Source: Streptomyces sp. NBC_00178 (GTDB taxonomy: Bacteria > Actinomycetota > Actinomycetes > Streptomycetales > Streptomycetaceae). From it: 64,000 bases of DNA. The DNA lies in assembly GCF_036206005.1 (NCBI RefSeq), contig NZ_CP108143.1:4431501-4495500 (forward strand), in the 5' to 3' direction. Made by a program: the position numbers and the translations under genes. Of this stretch, positions 33,236-41,815 are shown piece by piece; position 1 is the stretch's first letter, and every line of letters starts with the position of its first letter. The notes under the pieces are model-generated. The model worked only from the letters and a program-made list of their open reading frames with translations. It searched no databases and was not told where the DNA came from.

Positions 33236-34360
33236 GTGACTGAGATCGAGATCGGGCGCGGCAAGCGCGGTCGGCGCGCATACGCGTTCGACGACATCGC
33301 CGTAGTGCCGAGCCGGCGCACCCGTGACCCGAAGGAGGTCTCGATCGCCTGGCAGATCGACGCCTACCGTTTCGAGCTGCCCTTCCTGGCCGCGCCGATG
33401 GACTCGGTGGTCTCCCCGCAGACCGCCATCCGCATCGGTGAGCTGGGCGGCCTCGGTGTCCTCAACCTCGAAGGGCTGTGGACCCGGCACGAGGACCCGC
33501 AGGCGCTCCTCGACGAGATCGCCGAGATGCCCGTCGAGACCGCCACGCCGCGGCTCCAGGAGATCTACTCCGCGCCCATCCAGGAGGAGCTGATCGGCCG
33601 GCGCATCAAGGAGGTGCGCGACTCCGGTGTCGTCACCGCCGCCGCGCTCTCGCCGCAGCGCACCGCCCAGTTCTCGAAGGCCGTCGTCGACGCGGGCGTG
33701 GACATCTTCGTCATCCGCGGCACGACGGTCTCCGCCGAGCACGTCTCGGGCGCCGCCGAGCCGCTCAACCTGAAGCAGTTCATCTACGAGCTGGACGTCC
33801 CCGTCATCGTCGGCGGCTGCGCCACCTACACGGCGGCCCTGCACCTCATGCGGACCGGCGCGGCCGGTGTCCTGGTCGGCTTCGGCGGCGGCGCCGCGCA
33901 CACCACGCGCAACGTCTTCGGCATCCAGGTCCCGATGGCGACCGCGGTCGCCGACGTCGCCGGCGCCCGACGTGACTACATGGACGAGTCCGGTGGCCGG
34001 TACGTGCACGTCATCGCGGACGGTGGCGTCGGCTGGTCGGGCGACCTCCCGAAGGCCATCGCCTGTGGTGCGGACGCCGTGATGATGGGCTCCCCGCTGG
34101 CCCGTGCGACCGACGCGCCGGGCCGCGGCCGCCACTGGGGCATGGAGGCCGTCCACGAGGACGTCCCGCGCGGCAAGCTGGTCGACCTGGGTTCCGTGGG
34201 CACGACGGAGGAGGTCCTCACCGGCCCCTCGCACAACCCCGACGGCTCGATGAACATCTTCGGCGCCCTGCGCCGGGCGATGGCGACCACCGGCTACAGC
34301 GACCTCAAGGAGTTCCAGCGGGTCGAGGTGACGGTGGCGGACTCGCAGCACCGCCGCTGA
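33236..34360 (+). CDS. guaB3: GuaB3 family IMP dehydrogenase-related protein
   Basis: A 374-residue TIM-barrel protein related to IMPDH/GMP reductase, without CBS domains. The loop equivalent to GPGSICTTR reads FGGGAAHTTR, so the catalytic Cys position is Ala or His. Nucleotide-binding glycine segments (VIADGGVGWSGDLPKA near residue 258 and MMGSPLARA) remain. GTG start. This is the standard actinobacterial GuaB3 next to guaB. Its reaction in Streptomyces is uncertain. Confidence 0.9.
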   Translation: MTEIEIGRGKRGRRAYAFDDIAVVPSRRTRDPKEVSIAWQIDAYRFELPFLAAPMDSVVSPQTAIRIGELGGLGVLNLEGLWTRHEDPQALLDEIAEMPVETATPRLQEIYSAPIQEELIGRRIKEVRDSGVVTAAALSPQRTAQFSKAVVDAGVDIFVIRGTTVSAEHVSGAAEPLNLKQFIYELDVPVIVGGCATYTAALHLMRTGAAGVLVGFGGGAAHTTRNVFGIQVPMATAVADVAGARRDYMDESGGRYVHVIADGGVGWSGDLPKAIACGADAVMMGSPLARATDAPGRGRHWGMEAVHEDVPRGKLVDLGSVGTTEEVLTGPSHNPDGSMNIFGALRRAMATTGYSDLKEFQRVEVTVADSQHRR

Positions 34361-34368
34361 CCTTCCGT

Positions 34369-34414
34369 ACGCAGGACGGCCCGGACCACTTCCATGGTCC
34401 GGGCCGTCCTGCGT
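34369..34414. terminator. bidirectional terminator
   Basis: A perfect 20-bp stem with a 6-nt loop (CTTCCA). The left arm starts ACGCAGGACGGCC and the right arm ends GGCCGTCCTGCGT. It sits between convergent guaB3 and the membrane-protein gene. Confidence 0.85.
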
Positions 34415-34424
34415 GTGCGCGCTG

Positions 34425-35018
34425 TCAGCCGGCCTTCCGGGCGCCGGCGAAGGCGCCGACGGGGCCCAGGACGAGGAAGACGTACGTCATGAAGTCGGAC
34501 CCCGCCTTCCAGGTGCTGAAGAGGTCGCCGAAGTGGTCGAAGAACACCTCGGAGAAGCCGATTCCCCGGACGTCCGCGATGATCACCGCCATCCCGATGA
34601 GCTGGCCGAGGAGGACGGCACCCACGGAGACGACGGCGGCGGCGATGCCGACGACGGGGAGCGGCCCGCCCACCTTGCTCGCGGCGAAGCCGATCAGGAA
34701 GCCGACGCCGACGGCCGCGTAGCCGACCTCGCGCTCGATGGAGCCGGCGATCACGCCGTAGAGGACCGCCGCGACGACCGCCGCGCCGAGAGCGGCCAGC
34801 AGACCGAGGCCCGCGTTGGCGCGCGCCGGGGCCTGCGGCGGGACCGGGGCGTACGGGACGCCGGCCTGGCCCGCGAACGGGTTGCCCGGAGGGGTGCCGG
34901 GCTGCTGTCCGGCGAAGGGATTGCCCGTGGGCGCCGGCTGGGAGGCGTACGGGTTCCCGCTGACGGGCTGTCCGCCCTGCGGCTGCGGCGGCTGGCTGGG
35001 CGGTACGGGCTGGGTCAT
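34425..35018 (-). CDS. hypothetical membrane protein with Pro/Gln-rich N-terminus
   Basis: A 197-residue protein. Residues 1-70 are Pro/Gln/Gly-rich with repeats of GNPYASQ / GNPFAGQ, followed by about five hydrophobic helices (LGLLAALGAAVVAAVLYGVI onward) up to the C-terminus. ATG 35018 is preceded by AGGGGGAG. The architecture is common in actinobacteria: a cytoplasmic disordered tail joined to a small membrane domain. No function can be assigned. Confidence 0.85.
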   Translation of the reverse strand: MTQPVPPSQPPQPQGGQPVSGNPYASQPAPTGNPFAGQQPGTPPGNPFAGQAGVPYAPVPPQAPARANAGLGLLAALGAAVVAAVLYGVIAGSIEREVGYAAVGVGFLIGFAASKVGGPLPVVGIAAAVVSVGAVLLGQLIGMAVIIADVRGIGFSEVFFDHFGDLFSTWKAGSDFMTYVFLVLGPVGAFAGARKAG

Positions 35019-35124
35019 GGTGGTGCTCCCCCTGGGCAATGCGCACGGCTGTGCGAGAAGTGACGCCGCAGGCTAGCAGCCGCCGCCGACACCGCCCATG
35101 GGATTCCGGGGGATCCCCGGGCGG

Positions 35125-36387
35125 CTACAGCCGGTGCGCCGCTCCGGCGGGCGTGGCTCCCCGCGTGTCCAGGAGCAGTTGGGCCTTGACCGCCAGCCCC
35201 TGGAGGTCGTAGGTGCGGTGGTGCTGGAGAAGCACCGTCAGATCGGCCCCGGCGGCGGCCTCGTAGAGCGAGTCGGCCCGCGTCACGGGCAGGTCGCGCA
35301 CGCGCCAGTCCAGGACGTGGGGGTCGTGGTAGCCGATCTGTGCGCCCATGTCCATGAGCCGGGTCGCGATCTCGCGGGCGGGCGCGGCCTCCTGGTCGGC
35401 GAGGTCGGGCTTGTAGGTGACGCCGAGCAGCAGGACCCTGGCGCCCCGGACGGACTTGCCGTGCTCGTTGAGCAGGGTCGCGCAGCGCTGGATCACGTAG
35501 CCGGGCATCCGGTCGTTGATCTCCTTGGCCAGCGAGACCATGCGCAGCGGATGCCCGGGGGTGCGGCTGTTGTACGGGAAGTAGCCGGGGTCGACCGGCG
35601 CGCCGTGGCCGCCGACGCCGGGTCCGGGACGGAACGGCTGGAATCCGAACGGCTTGGTCTCGGCGCACCGGATGACGTCCCAGAGGTCGACGCCCAGGTC
35701 GTGGCAGAGCACCGCCATCTCGTTGACCAGCGCGATGTTGACGTGCCGGAAGTTCGTTTCGAGGACCTTGGTCATCTCCGCCTCGCGCGGGCCCCTGGCC
35801 CGGACGACCTTGTCGGTGAGCCGTCCGTAGAAGGCGGCAGCCGACTCGGTGCACGCGGGGGTGAGGCCGCCGATGACCTTCGGGGTGTGGGCGTAGACGT
35901 GGGTGCGGTTGCCCGGGTCGAGACGGCCGGGGGAGTGGGCGAGGTGGAAGTCGCGCCCGGCGCGCAGCCCGGAGCCCTCCTCCAGGAGCGGACGGACGAC
36001 GTTCTCCGTGGTGCCCGGCGGCACCGCCGACTCCACCAGGACGGTGGTGTGGGGCCTCAGCCGGGCGGCGAGCGCGCGGGCCGCGTCGGTGACGGCGCGG
36101 AGGTCGGGCATGCGGTCCGGCCCGAGCGGGGCGGGGGCGCAGATCGCGGCGGTGCGGACCCGGCCCAGCTCGGCCGGGTCCGCGGTGGGCCGGAAGCCGC
36201 CCGCGACCATCCTGCGGATGTCCGAGGCGCTGAGGGATCCCTCGACCGGCGTACGGCCGGCCGAGAGTTCCGCGAAGGGCCGGGGGTCCGTGTCGTAGCC
36301 GACGGTGTGGATGCCCACGCCGACGGCCGCCTGGGCGAGGGGCAGGCCGAGATGGCCGAGTCCGATGACAGCGAGGTCTGCGGGCAT
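35125..36387 (-). CDS. nucleotide-sugar dehydrogenase family protein lacking catalytic Cys
   Basis: A 420-residue protein of the UDP-glucose/GDP-mannose dehydrogenase family (WecC/TviB-like), normally NAD-dependent four-electron oxidases of the sugar C6. The Rossmann motif IGLGHLGLPLA is at the N-terminus and the central helix MTKVLETNFRHVNIALVNEM near residue 205. The active-site segment reads PGVGGHGAPVDPGYF near residue 255, where the family has GGHC: the catalytic Cys is Gly (GGC codon, checked in the DNA). The NAD-linked chemistry is therefore doubtful. ATG 36387. Confidence 0.85.
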   Translation of the reverse strand: MPADLAVIGLGHLGLPLAQAAVGVGIHTVGYDTDPRPFAELSAGRTPVEGSLSASDIRRMVAGGFRPTADPAELGRVRTAAICAPAPLGPDRMPDLRAVTDAARALAARLRPHTTVLVESAVPPGTTENVVRPLLEEGSGLRAGRDFHLAHSPGRLDPGNRTHVYAHTPKVIGGLTPACTESAAAFYGRLTDKVVRARGPREAEMTKVLETNFRHVNIALVNEMAVLCHDLGVDLWDVIRCAETKPFGFQPFRPGPGVGGHGAPVDPGYFPYNSRTPGHPLRMVSLAKEINDRMPGYVIQRCATLLNEHGKSVRGARVLLLGVTYKPDLADQEAAPAREIATRLMDMGAQIGYHDPHVLDWRVRDLPVTRADSLYEAAAGADLTVLLQHHRTYDLQGLAVKAQLLLDTRGATPAGAAHRL

Positions 36388-36645
36388 GGGGAGAGCCGTC
36401 CTTTCCCTAAGACCAAGAGGCGGAGAGTGCAACTGCTGGGGACAGCGCTATGTCAGACTAGGGTTAAATATGACCTATATGTCGCATTCCGCGGGTCGCG
36501 TGAGCCGGGTGTTGTCCACAGGCGGTGGCTGAAGTCGCGGACCGCGGACAGAATCGAAGGGTGGGCACGGGCGCCCGGCCCCCCGGCCGGACCCGCTCTT
36601 TCGTGCCGTGTCACCCCGATCCACCGGGAATACCGGGAGGCAGCA
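36388..36645. promoter_or_regulatory. divergent AT-rich promoter region
   Basis: The region between the dehydrogenase (-) and glpD (+). A patch at 36448-36490 is unusually AT-rich (TATGTC, TTAAATATGACC, TATATGTC), with a minus-strand TAGTCT that could serve as -10 for the dehydrogenase. I cannot fix boxes for glpD, which has a strong ribosome binding site (GGGAGG). Confidence 0.35.
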
Positions 36646-38352
36646 GTGAGGACAGCGACACTGGGACCCGCGGAGCGCACCGAGGCGCTGGCCGCGATGG
36701 CCGAGCGCGAACTGGACGTGCTGGTCGTGGGGGCGGGCGTGGTCGGCGCCGGGACCGCGCTCGACGCGGCCACGAGAGGACTTTCCACCGGTCTGGTCGA
36801 GGGGCGGGACTGGGCCTCCGGCACCTCCAGCAGGTCGAGCAAGCTGATCCACGGCGGGCTGCGCTATCTGGAGATGCTGGACTTCGCGCTCGTCCGCGAG
36901 GCGCTCAAGGAGCGGGGGCTGCTGCTGGGACGGCTGGCGCCGCACCTCGTGAAGCCCGTGCCCTTCCTCTACCCCTTGCAGCACAAGGGCTGGGAGCGGC
37001 TGTACGCCGGTTCCGGCGTCGCCCTGTACGACGCGATGTCGGTGTCCTCCGGCCACGGGCGGGGACTGCCCGTGCACCGGCACCTCACCCGGCGCCACGC
37101 ACTGCGGGTCGCCCCGGCCCTGCGCAAGGACGCCCTGGTCGGAGCCCTCCAGTACTACGACGCCCAGATGGACGACGCCCGTTTCGTCGCGACCCTGGTG
37201 CGCACGGCCGCGAGCTACGGCGCGCGCGTGGCGAACGGCGCGCGGGTGACCGCGTTCCTCAAGGAGGGCGAGCGGGTCGTCGGCGCGCGCGTGGAGGACG
37301 TCGAGGGCGGCGGCGAGTACGAGATCAGGGCCAAGCAGGTGGTCAACGCCACCGGTGTGTGGACGGACGACACCCAGGCGCTCATCGGCGAGCGCGGGCA
37401 GTTCCACGTCCGGGCCTCGAAGGGCGTCCATCTCGTGGTGCCCAAGGACCGCATCCACTCCACGACCGGTCTCATCCTGCGCACCGAGAAGTCCGTGCTC
37501 TTCGTCATCCCCTGGGGACGGCACTGGATCATCGGCACGACGGACACCGACTGGGACCTCGACAAGTCCCATCCGGCCGCGTCCAGCGCCGACATCGACT
37601 ACGTCCTCGAACACGTCAACTCGGTGCTGAACACCCCGCTCGGCAGGGACGACGTCGAAGGGGTCTACGCCGGACTGCGGCCGCTGCTGGCCGGTGAGTC
37701 GGACGCCACGAGCAAGCTGTCCCGTGAGCACACCGTCGCGCACCCGGCACCGGGCATCGTCGTCGTGGCGGGCGGCAAGTACACGACGTACCGGGTGATG
37801 GCCAAGGACGCCGTCGACGAGGCCGTGCACGGGCTGGACCAGCGGGTCGCGGACTGCGTCACCGAGAACATCCCGCTGCTGGGCGCCGAGGGCTACCAGG
37901 CCCTATGGAACTCGCGTGCCCGGCTCGCGGCCAGGACGGGACTGCACGTGGTGCGGGTCGAGCACCTGCTGAACCGCTACGGCTCCATGACCGAGGAACT
38001 CCTCGAGCTCATCGCGGTGGACCCCACGCTCGGCGAACCGCTGACCGGCGCCGACGACTACCTCCGTGCGGAGATCGTCTACGCCGCCTCGCACGAGGGC
38101 GCCCGGCACCTCGACGACGTCCTGACCCGGCGTACCCGGATCTCCATCGAGACGTTCGACCGGGGTACCCGGTCGGCCCGCGAGTGCGCCGACCTGATGG
38201 CACCGGTCCTGGGCTGGGACACGGCCCAGGTCGAACGCGAGGTGGAGCACTACACCAAGCGCGTGGAGGCAGAGCGGGAGTCGCAGCGGCAGCCCGACGA
38301 CCTGACGGCGGACGCCGCCCGGCTCGGAGCGCCGGACATCTCGCCCCTCTAG
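36646..38352 (+). CDS. glpD: glycerol-3-phosphate dehydrogenase (FAD)
   Basis: Membrane-associated flavoenzyme that oxidises sn-glycerol-3-phosphate to dihydroxyacetone phosphate. 568 residues: FAD motif VLVVGAGVVGAGTALDAATR near residue 26, the signature KLIHGGLRYLEMLDFALVRE near residue 66, and the GRHWIIGTTDTDWD segment near residue 289. GTG start with GGGAGG 5 nt upstream. No glpF or glpK is adjacent. It stands alone next to a serine hydrolase. Confidence 0.95.
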   Translation: MRTATLGPAERTEALAAMAERELDVLVVGAGVVGAGTALDAATRGLSTGLVEGRDWASGTSSRSSKLIHGGLRYLEMLDFALVREALKERGLLLGRLAPHLVKPVPFLYPLQHKGWERLYAGSGVALYDAMSVSSGHGRGLPVHRHLTRRHALRVAPALRKDALVGALQYYDAQMDDARFVATLVRTAASYGARVANGARVTAFLKEGERVVGARVEDVEGGGEYEIRAKQVVNATGVWTDDTQALIGERGQFHVRASKGVHLVVPKDRIHSTTGLILRTEKSVLFVIPWGRHWIIGTTDTDWDLDKSHPAASSADIDYVLEHVNSVLNTPLGRDDVEGVYAGLRPLLAGESDATSKLSREHTVAHPAPGIVVVAGGKYTTYRVMAKDAVDEAVHGLDQRVADCVTENIPLLGAEGYQALWNSRARLAARTGLHVVRVEHLLNRYGSMTEELLELIAVDPTLGEPLTGADDYLRAEIVYAASHEGARHLDDVLTRRTRISIETFDRGTRSARECADLMAPVLGWDTAQVEREVEHYTKRVEAERESQRQPDDLTADAARLGAPDISPL

Positions 38353-38398
38353 GAGGCGAGCGGGAGGGGCGGTGCGGGCAGGAGGCTGTGCCCGGAGG

Positions 38399-39520
38399 TC
38401 AGGAGGACCCCCGGGTGCAGAACTCCGCCTCCAGGAGCGCCGTTTCCAGGTCCGGGCCGACGGGTGAGTCGGTGTCGACCCGGAAGGTGAAGACGTGCCG
38501 CCCGTCGCGGGTCGCGGCGGACCGGACGCGGCTTCCCGAGATGCGTCCGCCGTGGCCCCAGACGGTCGTGCCGCAGGACAGCCGCTGCGGATGGATGCCC
38601 ATGCCGTACGCGCCGCCGGCGGCCCGGGTGTCGAGCATGGCCGACAGCTCGGCGGGCCCCAGCAGCCGGCCGCCCAGCAGGGCCGCGTAGAAGCGGTCGA
38701 GGTCGTCCAGGGTGGAGACCAGTTCCCCCGCGGCCCCGGCGACGCGGGGGTCGATGGACGTGACGTCGCGCAGCGTCCCGTCGACCGCGCGGTGGTAGGC
38801 GGGCGAGTGGGGGAGGGGCAGGGTGGTGCGGGCCCCGGGCAGCGACGTACCGGTCAGCCGGAGCGGGGTGATGATGCGGCGCCTGATCTCGGCCCCGTAC
38901 GTGTGCCCGGTGACGCGCAGGACGACCATGCCGAGCAGGACGTAGTTGGTGCTGGAGTACACGTAGGAGCCCCGCGCGGCGGCCGGAGGGTGGGAGACCG
39001 CCAGGCGGACGGCGGCACCGGGGCTCAGGGGCTGGGCGGACGGACCGGCAACTCCCGTGAGGGCGGGGTCGGTGGCGGGCAGGGCGCCCATGTAGTCGTA
39101 GAGGCCGCTGGTGTGGGTGAGCAGGTCGCGCAGGGTGATGAGGTCACCGGCGTTCCCGTGGTCGCGGACCACTCCCGGGAGGTGGTCCTCGACGCTGTCG
39201 TCCAGCCGGAGCGCGCTCTCCGCGGCGAGTTGGAGGACGACCGTCGCGACGAAGGACTTCGTGATGCTGCCCGCCCGGAAATGGTCGAAGGCGCCGATCC
39301 CGGTCCCCTCGGAGTCGTAGTAACCCTTGTCTGCACCGGTGTTGCCGCGGCCGTCGTGACGTGCCAGAAAGGCGGCCGCCGGGGCCCGGCCCTCGACGAC
39401 GAGCCGGGGGAGGTAGGACGATGCGGGCGTGAGGTGTGGTTCGCTGGGCAGGCTGGTGGATCCCAGCGCGAGCACGGACAACACCAGAAGGGCGACGAGC
39501 AGCGCCCTTGAAATCGGCAT
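38399..39520 (-). CDS. serine hydrolase (class C beta-lactamase / D-Ala-D-Ala carboxypeptidase family)
   Basis: A 373-residue secreted or membrane-anchored penicillin-binding-type hydrolase. N-terminal signal segment ALLVALLVLSVLALG. The catalytic SxxK is SITK near residue 86 (FRAGSITKSFVA), the YxN motif is YSSTNY near residue 188, and the third motif is HGG in VWGHGGRISG near residue 330. All three are present, so it is probably active. ATG with GGAGGAGGTG upstream. The substrate (peptide, ester or beta-lactam) is unknown. Confidence 0.9.
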   Translation of the reverse strand: MPISRALLVALLVLSVLALGSTSLPSEPHLTPASSYLPRLVVEGRAPAAAFLARHDGRGNTGADKGYYDSEGTGIGAFDHFRAGSITKSFVATVVLQLAAESALRLDDSVEDHLPGVVRDHGNAGDLITLRDLLTHTSGLYDYMGALPATDPALTGVAGPSAQPLSPGAAVRLAVSHPPAAARGSYVYSSTNYVLLGMVVLRVTGHTYGAEIRRRIITPLRLTGTSLPGARTTLPLPHSPAYHRAVDGTLRDVTSIDPRVAGAAGELVSTLDDLDRFYAALLGGRLLGPAELSAMLDTRAAGGAYGMGIHPQRLSCGTTVWGHGGRISGSRVRSAATRDGRHVFTFRVDTDSPVGPDLETALLEAEFCTRGSS

Positions 39521-39636
39521 GGCGGGGGGCACCTCCTCCGGCCACATCATGGCGGACCCGACCCGGCACCACGACCGGTCCCGGGGTGAGGGACAATGAA
39601 CGCTCTGCCAGGGCGGGTTGATCGCAGAGGGGACGC

Positions 39637-41625
39637 ATGTCGGAGGCGGAGCAGGCACAGGAGCCCCAACGGGACAAGGACGGACGTCTCCTCGCGGGGC
39701 GCTACCGGCTCGGGGATGTGCTCGGCCGGGGTGGCATGGGCACGGTCTGGCGGGCTGCCGACGAGACGCTGGGCCGCACGGTGGCGGTCAAGGAACTGCG
39801 GTTCCCGTCCTCCATCGACGATGACGAGAAGCGCCGCCTGATCACGCGCACCCTGCGCGAGGCGAAGGCGATCGCGAGGATCCGCAACACCAGCGCGGTG
39901 ACGGTCTACGACGTCGTCGACGAGGACGACCGGCCGTGGATCGTCATGGAGCTCATCGAGGGCAAGTCCCTCGCCGAGGTGATCCGTGAGGACGGGACGC
40001 TCACCCCGCGGCGGGCGGCGGAGGTCGGCCTGGCCATCCTCGACGTGCTGCGCTCGGCGCACCGCGAGGGCATCCTGCACCGGGACGTGAAGCCGTCGAA
40101 CGTGCTCATCTCCGAGGACGGCCGGGTCGTCCTGACGGACTTCGGGATCGCGCAGGTCGAGGGCGACCCCTCCGTCACCTCGACGGGCATGCTCGTCGGT
40201 GCCCCCTCCTACATCTCCCCCGAGCGTGCCCGGGGGCACAAGCCGGGCCCGCCCGCCGACCTGTGGTCGCTGGGCGGACTGCTGTACGCGAGCGTCGAGG
40301 GCCGCCCGCCCTACGACAAGGGCTCCGCCATCGCCACCCTGACGGCCGTGATGACCGAGCCGGTCGAGCCGCCGGAGCACGCGGGCGGGCTGGAGGAGGT
40401 CATCTACGGCCTGCTGGCCAGGGACCCCGACCAGCGGCTGGACGACGCGGGTGCCCGCGTCCTGCTCAACGCCGTGATCAACGCTCCCGAGGCGCCCGTG
40501 ACGCCCCCGGCCGAGCGCACGCAGGTCATGGCGCTGCCCGGCACCGGTGACTCCAAGAACGGCAGGAACGGCGACAAGCGGGACAAGGGCGGAGCGGGGA
40601 GCGGTGCCGCGAAGCCCGCGGCCGCGGCAGCCGCCGCGGCCGCCGCCGGCGCCGTTCCGGCGGCGCAGGCATCCGGCACCGCGGCCACGGCGGGGCTGTC
40701 CCGGACCACGGAGAGCACCCGGGACCGGCTGCGCGGGGCGCTGAAGTCCGTGCGCAACGCCAAGGCCACGGCGCCCTCGCGCGCCTCCGGCACCACGGCG
40801 GCCTCGGCGTCCGTCGGCGGCCCGGCGCGGCCCGGCCAGGCCCGTGCGTCCATCACCGACGTCGTGCCGCGCCGCACCCTGGCGATCATCGCCGGAGTCG
40901 TCGTGCTGGCCATCCTCGGTACGGTCCTCGCCATCACCCTCGGAGACGGTGACGCGGGCAGCGACGGTGCGAAGGACGGCACCTCGGCGTCGGCCGGCGC
41001 CCAGGGCGGCGGCGGAACCGAGCCCGCTGGCGGCGGCTCGGGCAAGGACGACGCCTCCGGGGACGGCGGCAAGGACGGTCAGGGGGAGGACAAGGGGCAG
41101 GCGTCCGGCGACCCGACGCCCTCGCCCTCGCCGAAGACCGGCGAACCGGCCCCGGGCCCCGACGCCGTGCCCGCCGGGTTCAAGAAGGTCACCAACAAGC
41201 AGTTCCACTTCTCCATGGCGATGCCCGAGAACTTCAGGTTCGACGACATAGCGGGACGGAACTCGGGTGCCATCTACAACGCCGGCGGCGGCTTCCCGCG
41301 CGTCCAGGTCGACTACAACTCCAAGCCCGGGAGCGACGCGGCGGCGGCCTGGGCCGGGGCGGTCGCGAGCGCCAAGAGCCTCAGCAACGGCTACCAGCAC
41401 ATCGGGATAAAGAAGGTCGAGTACAACGGCTACCCGACCGTCGCCGACTGGGAGTTCACGCGCAACCAGCAGGGGATGCGGGTCCGGGTGCTCAACCGGG
41501 GCTTCAAAGCGGACTCCGACCACGGTTTCTCGATCATGATCAGCTGCAAGGCGTCCGAGTGGGACGGCAAGGAGTGCAAGGCGCTGCGCGACACGGCCTT
41601 CGCCACGTTCGAGATCGCCGACTGA
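39637..41625 (+). CDS. receptor-type Ser/Thr protein kinase
   Basis: A 662-residue transmembrane kinase. Cytoplasmic kinase domain at about residues 22-285: glycine loop GRGGMG near 30, VAVKEL Lys, catalytic HRDVKPSNV near 149, DFG near 168 and SPERARG, all intact. An Ala/Gly-rich linker leads to one membrane helix (412-434, IIAGVVVLAILGTVLAITLG). The extracellular part contains a ~150-residue domain (FKKVTNKQFHFSMAMPENFR...) related to those of the two following proteins. First of three consecutive kinase-like genes. Confidence 0.93.
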   Translation: MSEAEQAQEPQRDKDGRLLAGRYRLGDVLGRGGMGTVWRAADETLGRTVAVKELRFPSSIDDDEKRRLITRTLREAKAIARIRNTSAVTVYDVVDEDDRPWIVMELIEGKSLAEVIREDGTLTPRRAAEVGLAILDVLRSAHREGILHRDVKPSNVLISEDGRVVLTDFGIAQVEGDPSVTSTGMLVGAPSYISPERARGHKPGPPADLWSLGGLLYASVEGRPPYDKGSAIATLTAVMTEPVEPPEHAGGLEEVIYGLLARDPDQRLDDAGARVLLNAVINAPEAPVTPPAERTQVMALPGTGDSKNGRNGDKRDKGGAGSGAAKPAAAAAAAAAAGAVPAAQASGTAATAGLSRTTESTRDRLRGALKSVRNAKATAPSRASGTTAASASVGGPARPGQARASITDVVPRRTLAIIAGVVVLAILGTVLAITLGDGDAGSDGAKDGTSASAGAQGGGGTEPAGGGSGKDDASGDGGKDGQGEDKGQASGDPTPSPSPKTGEPAPGPDAVPAGFKKVTNKQFHFSMAMPENFRFDDIAGRNSGAIYNAGGGFPRVQVDYNSKPGSDAAAAWAGAVASAKSLSNGYQHIGIKKVEYNGYPTVADWEFTRNQQGMRVRVLNRGFKADSDHGFSIMISCKASEWDGKECKALRDTAFATFEIAD

Positions 41626-41646
41626 CCCGCGCGCGGGAACGACGGG

Positions 41647-41673
41647 GCGGCCGGGTTGCGTTGACCCGGCCGC
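41647..41673 (+). terminator. hairpin after the first kinase gene
   Basis: GCGGCCGGGT, 7-nt loop, ACCCGGCCGC. Placed 21 nt after the stop codon. Confidence 0.65.
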
Positions 41674-41815
41674 ACAGCCGTGACTTGCCACGTATGGTGA
41701 GAGACCGAGGACCGTACGCAGCCGAAAACATGGGGCGAATGCCCAGCAAGTGACCGCAATTGACGGAATCATGCGGTTTCCGTGACCGGGGGACAGCGCG
41801 CTCTGGGGAGGCGAC

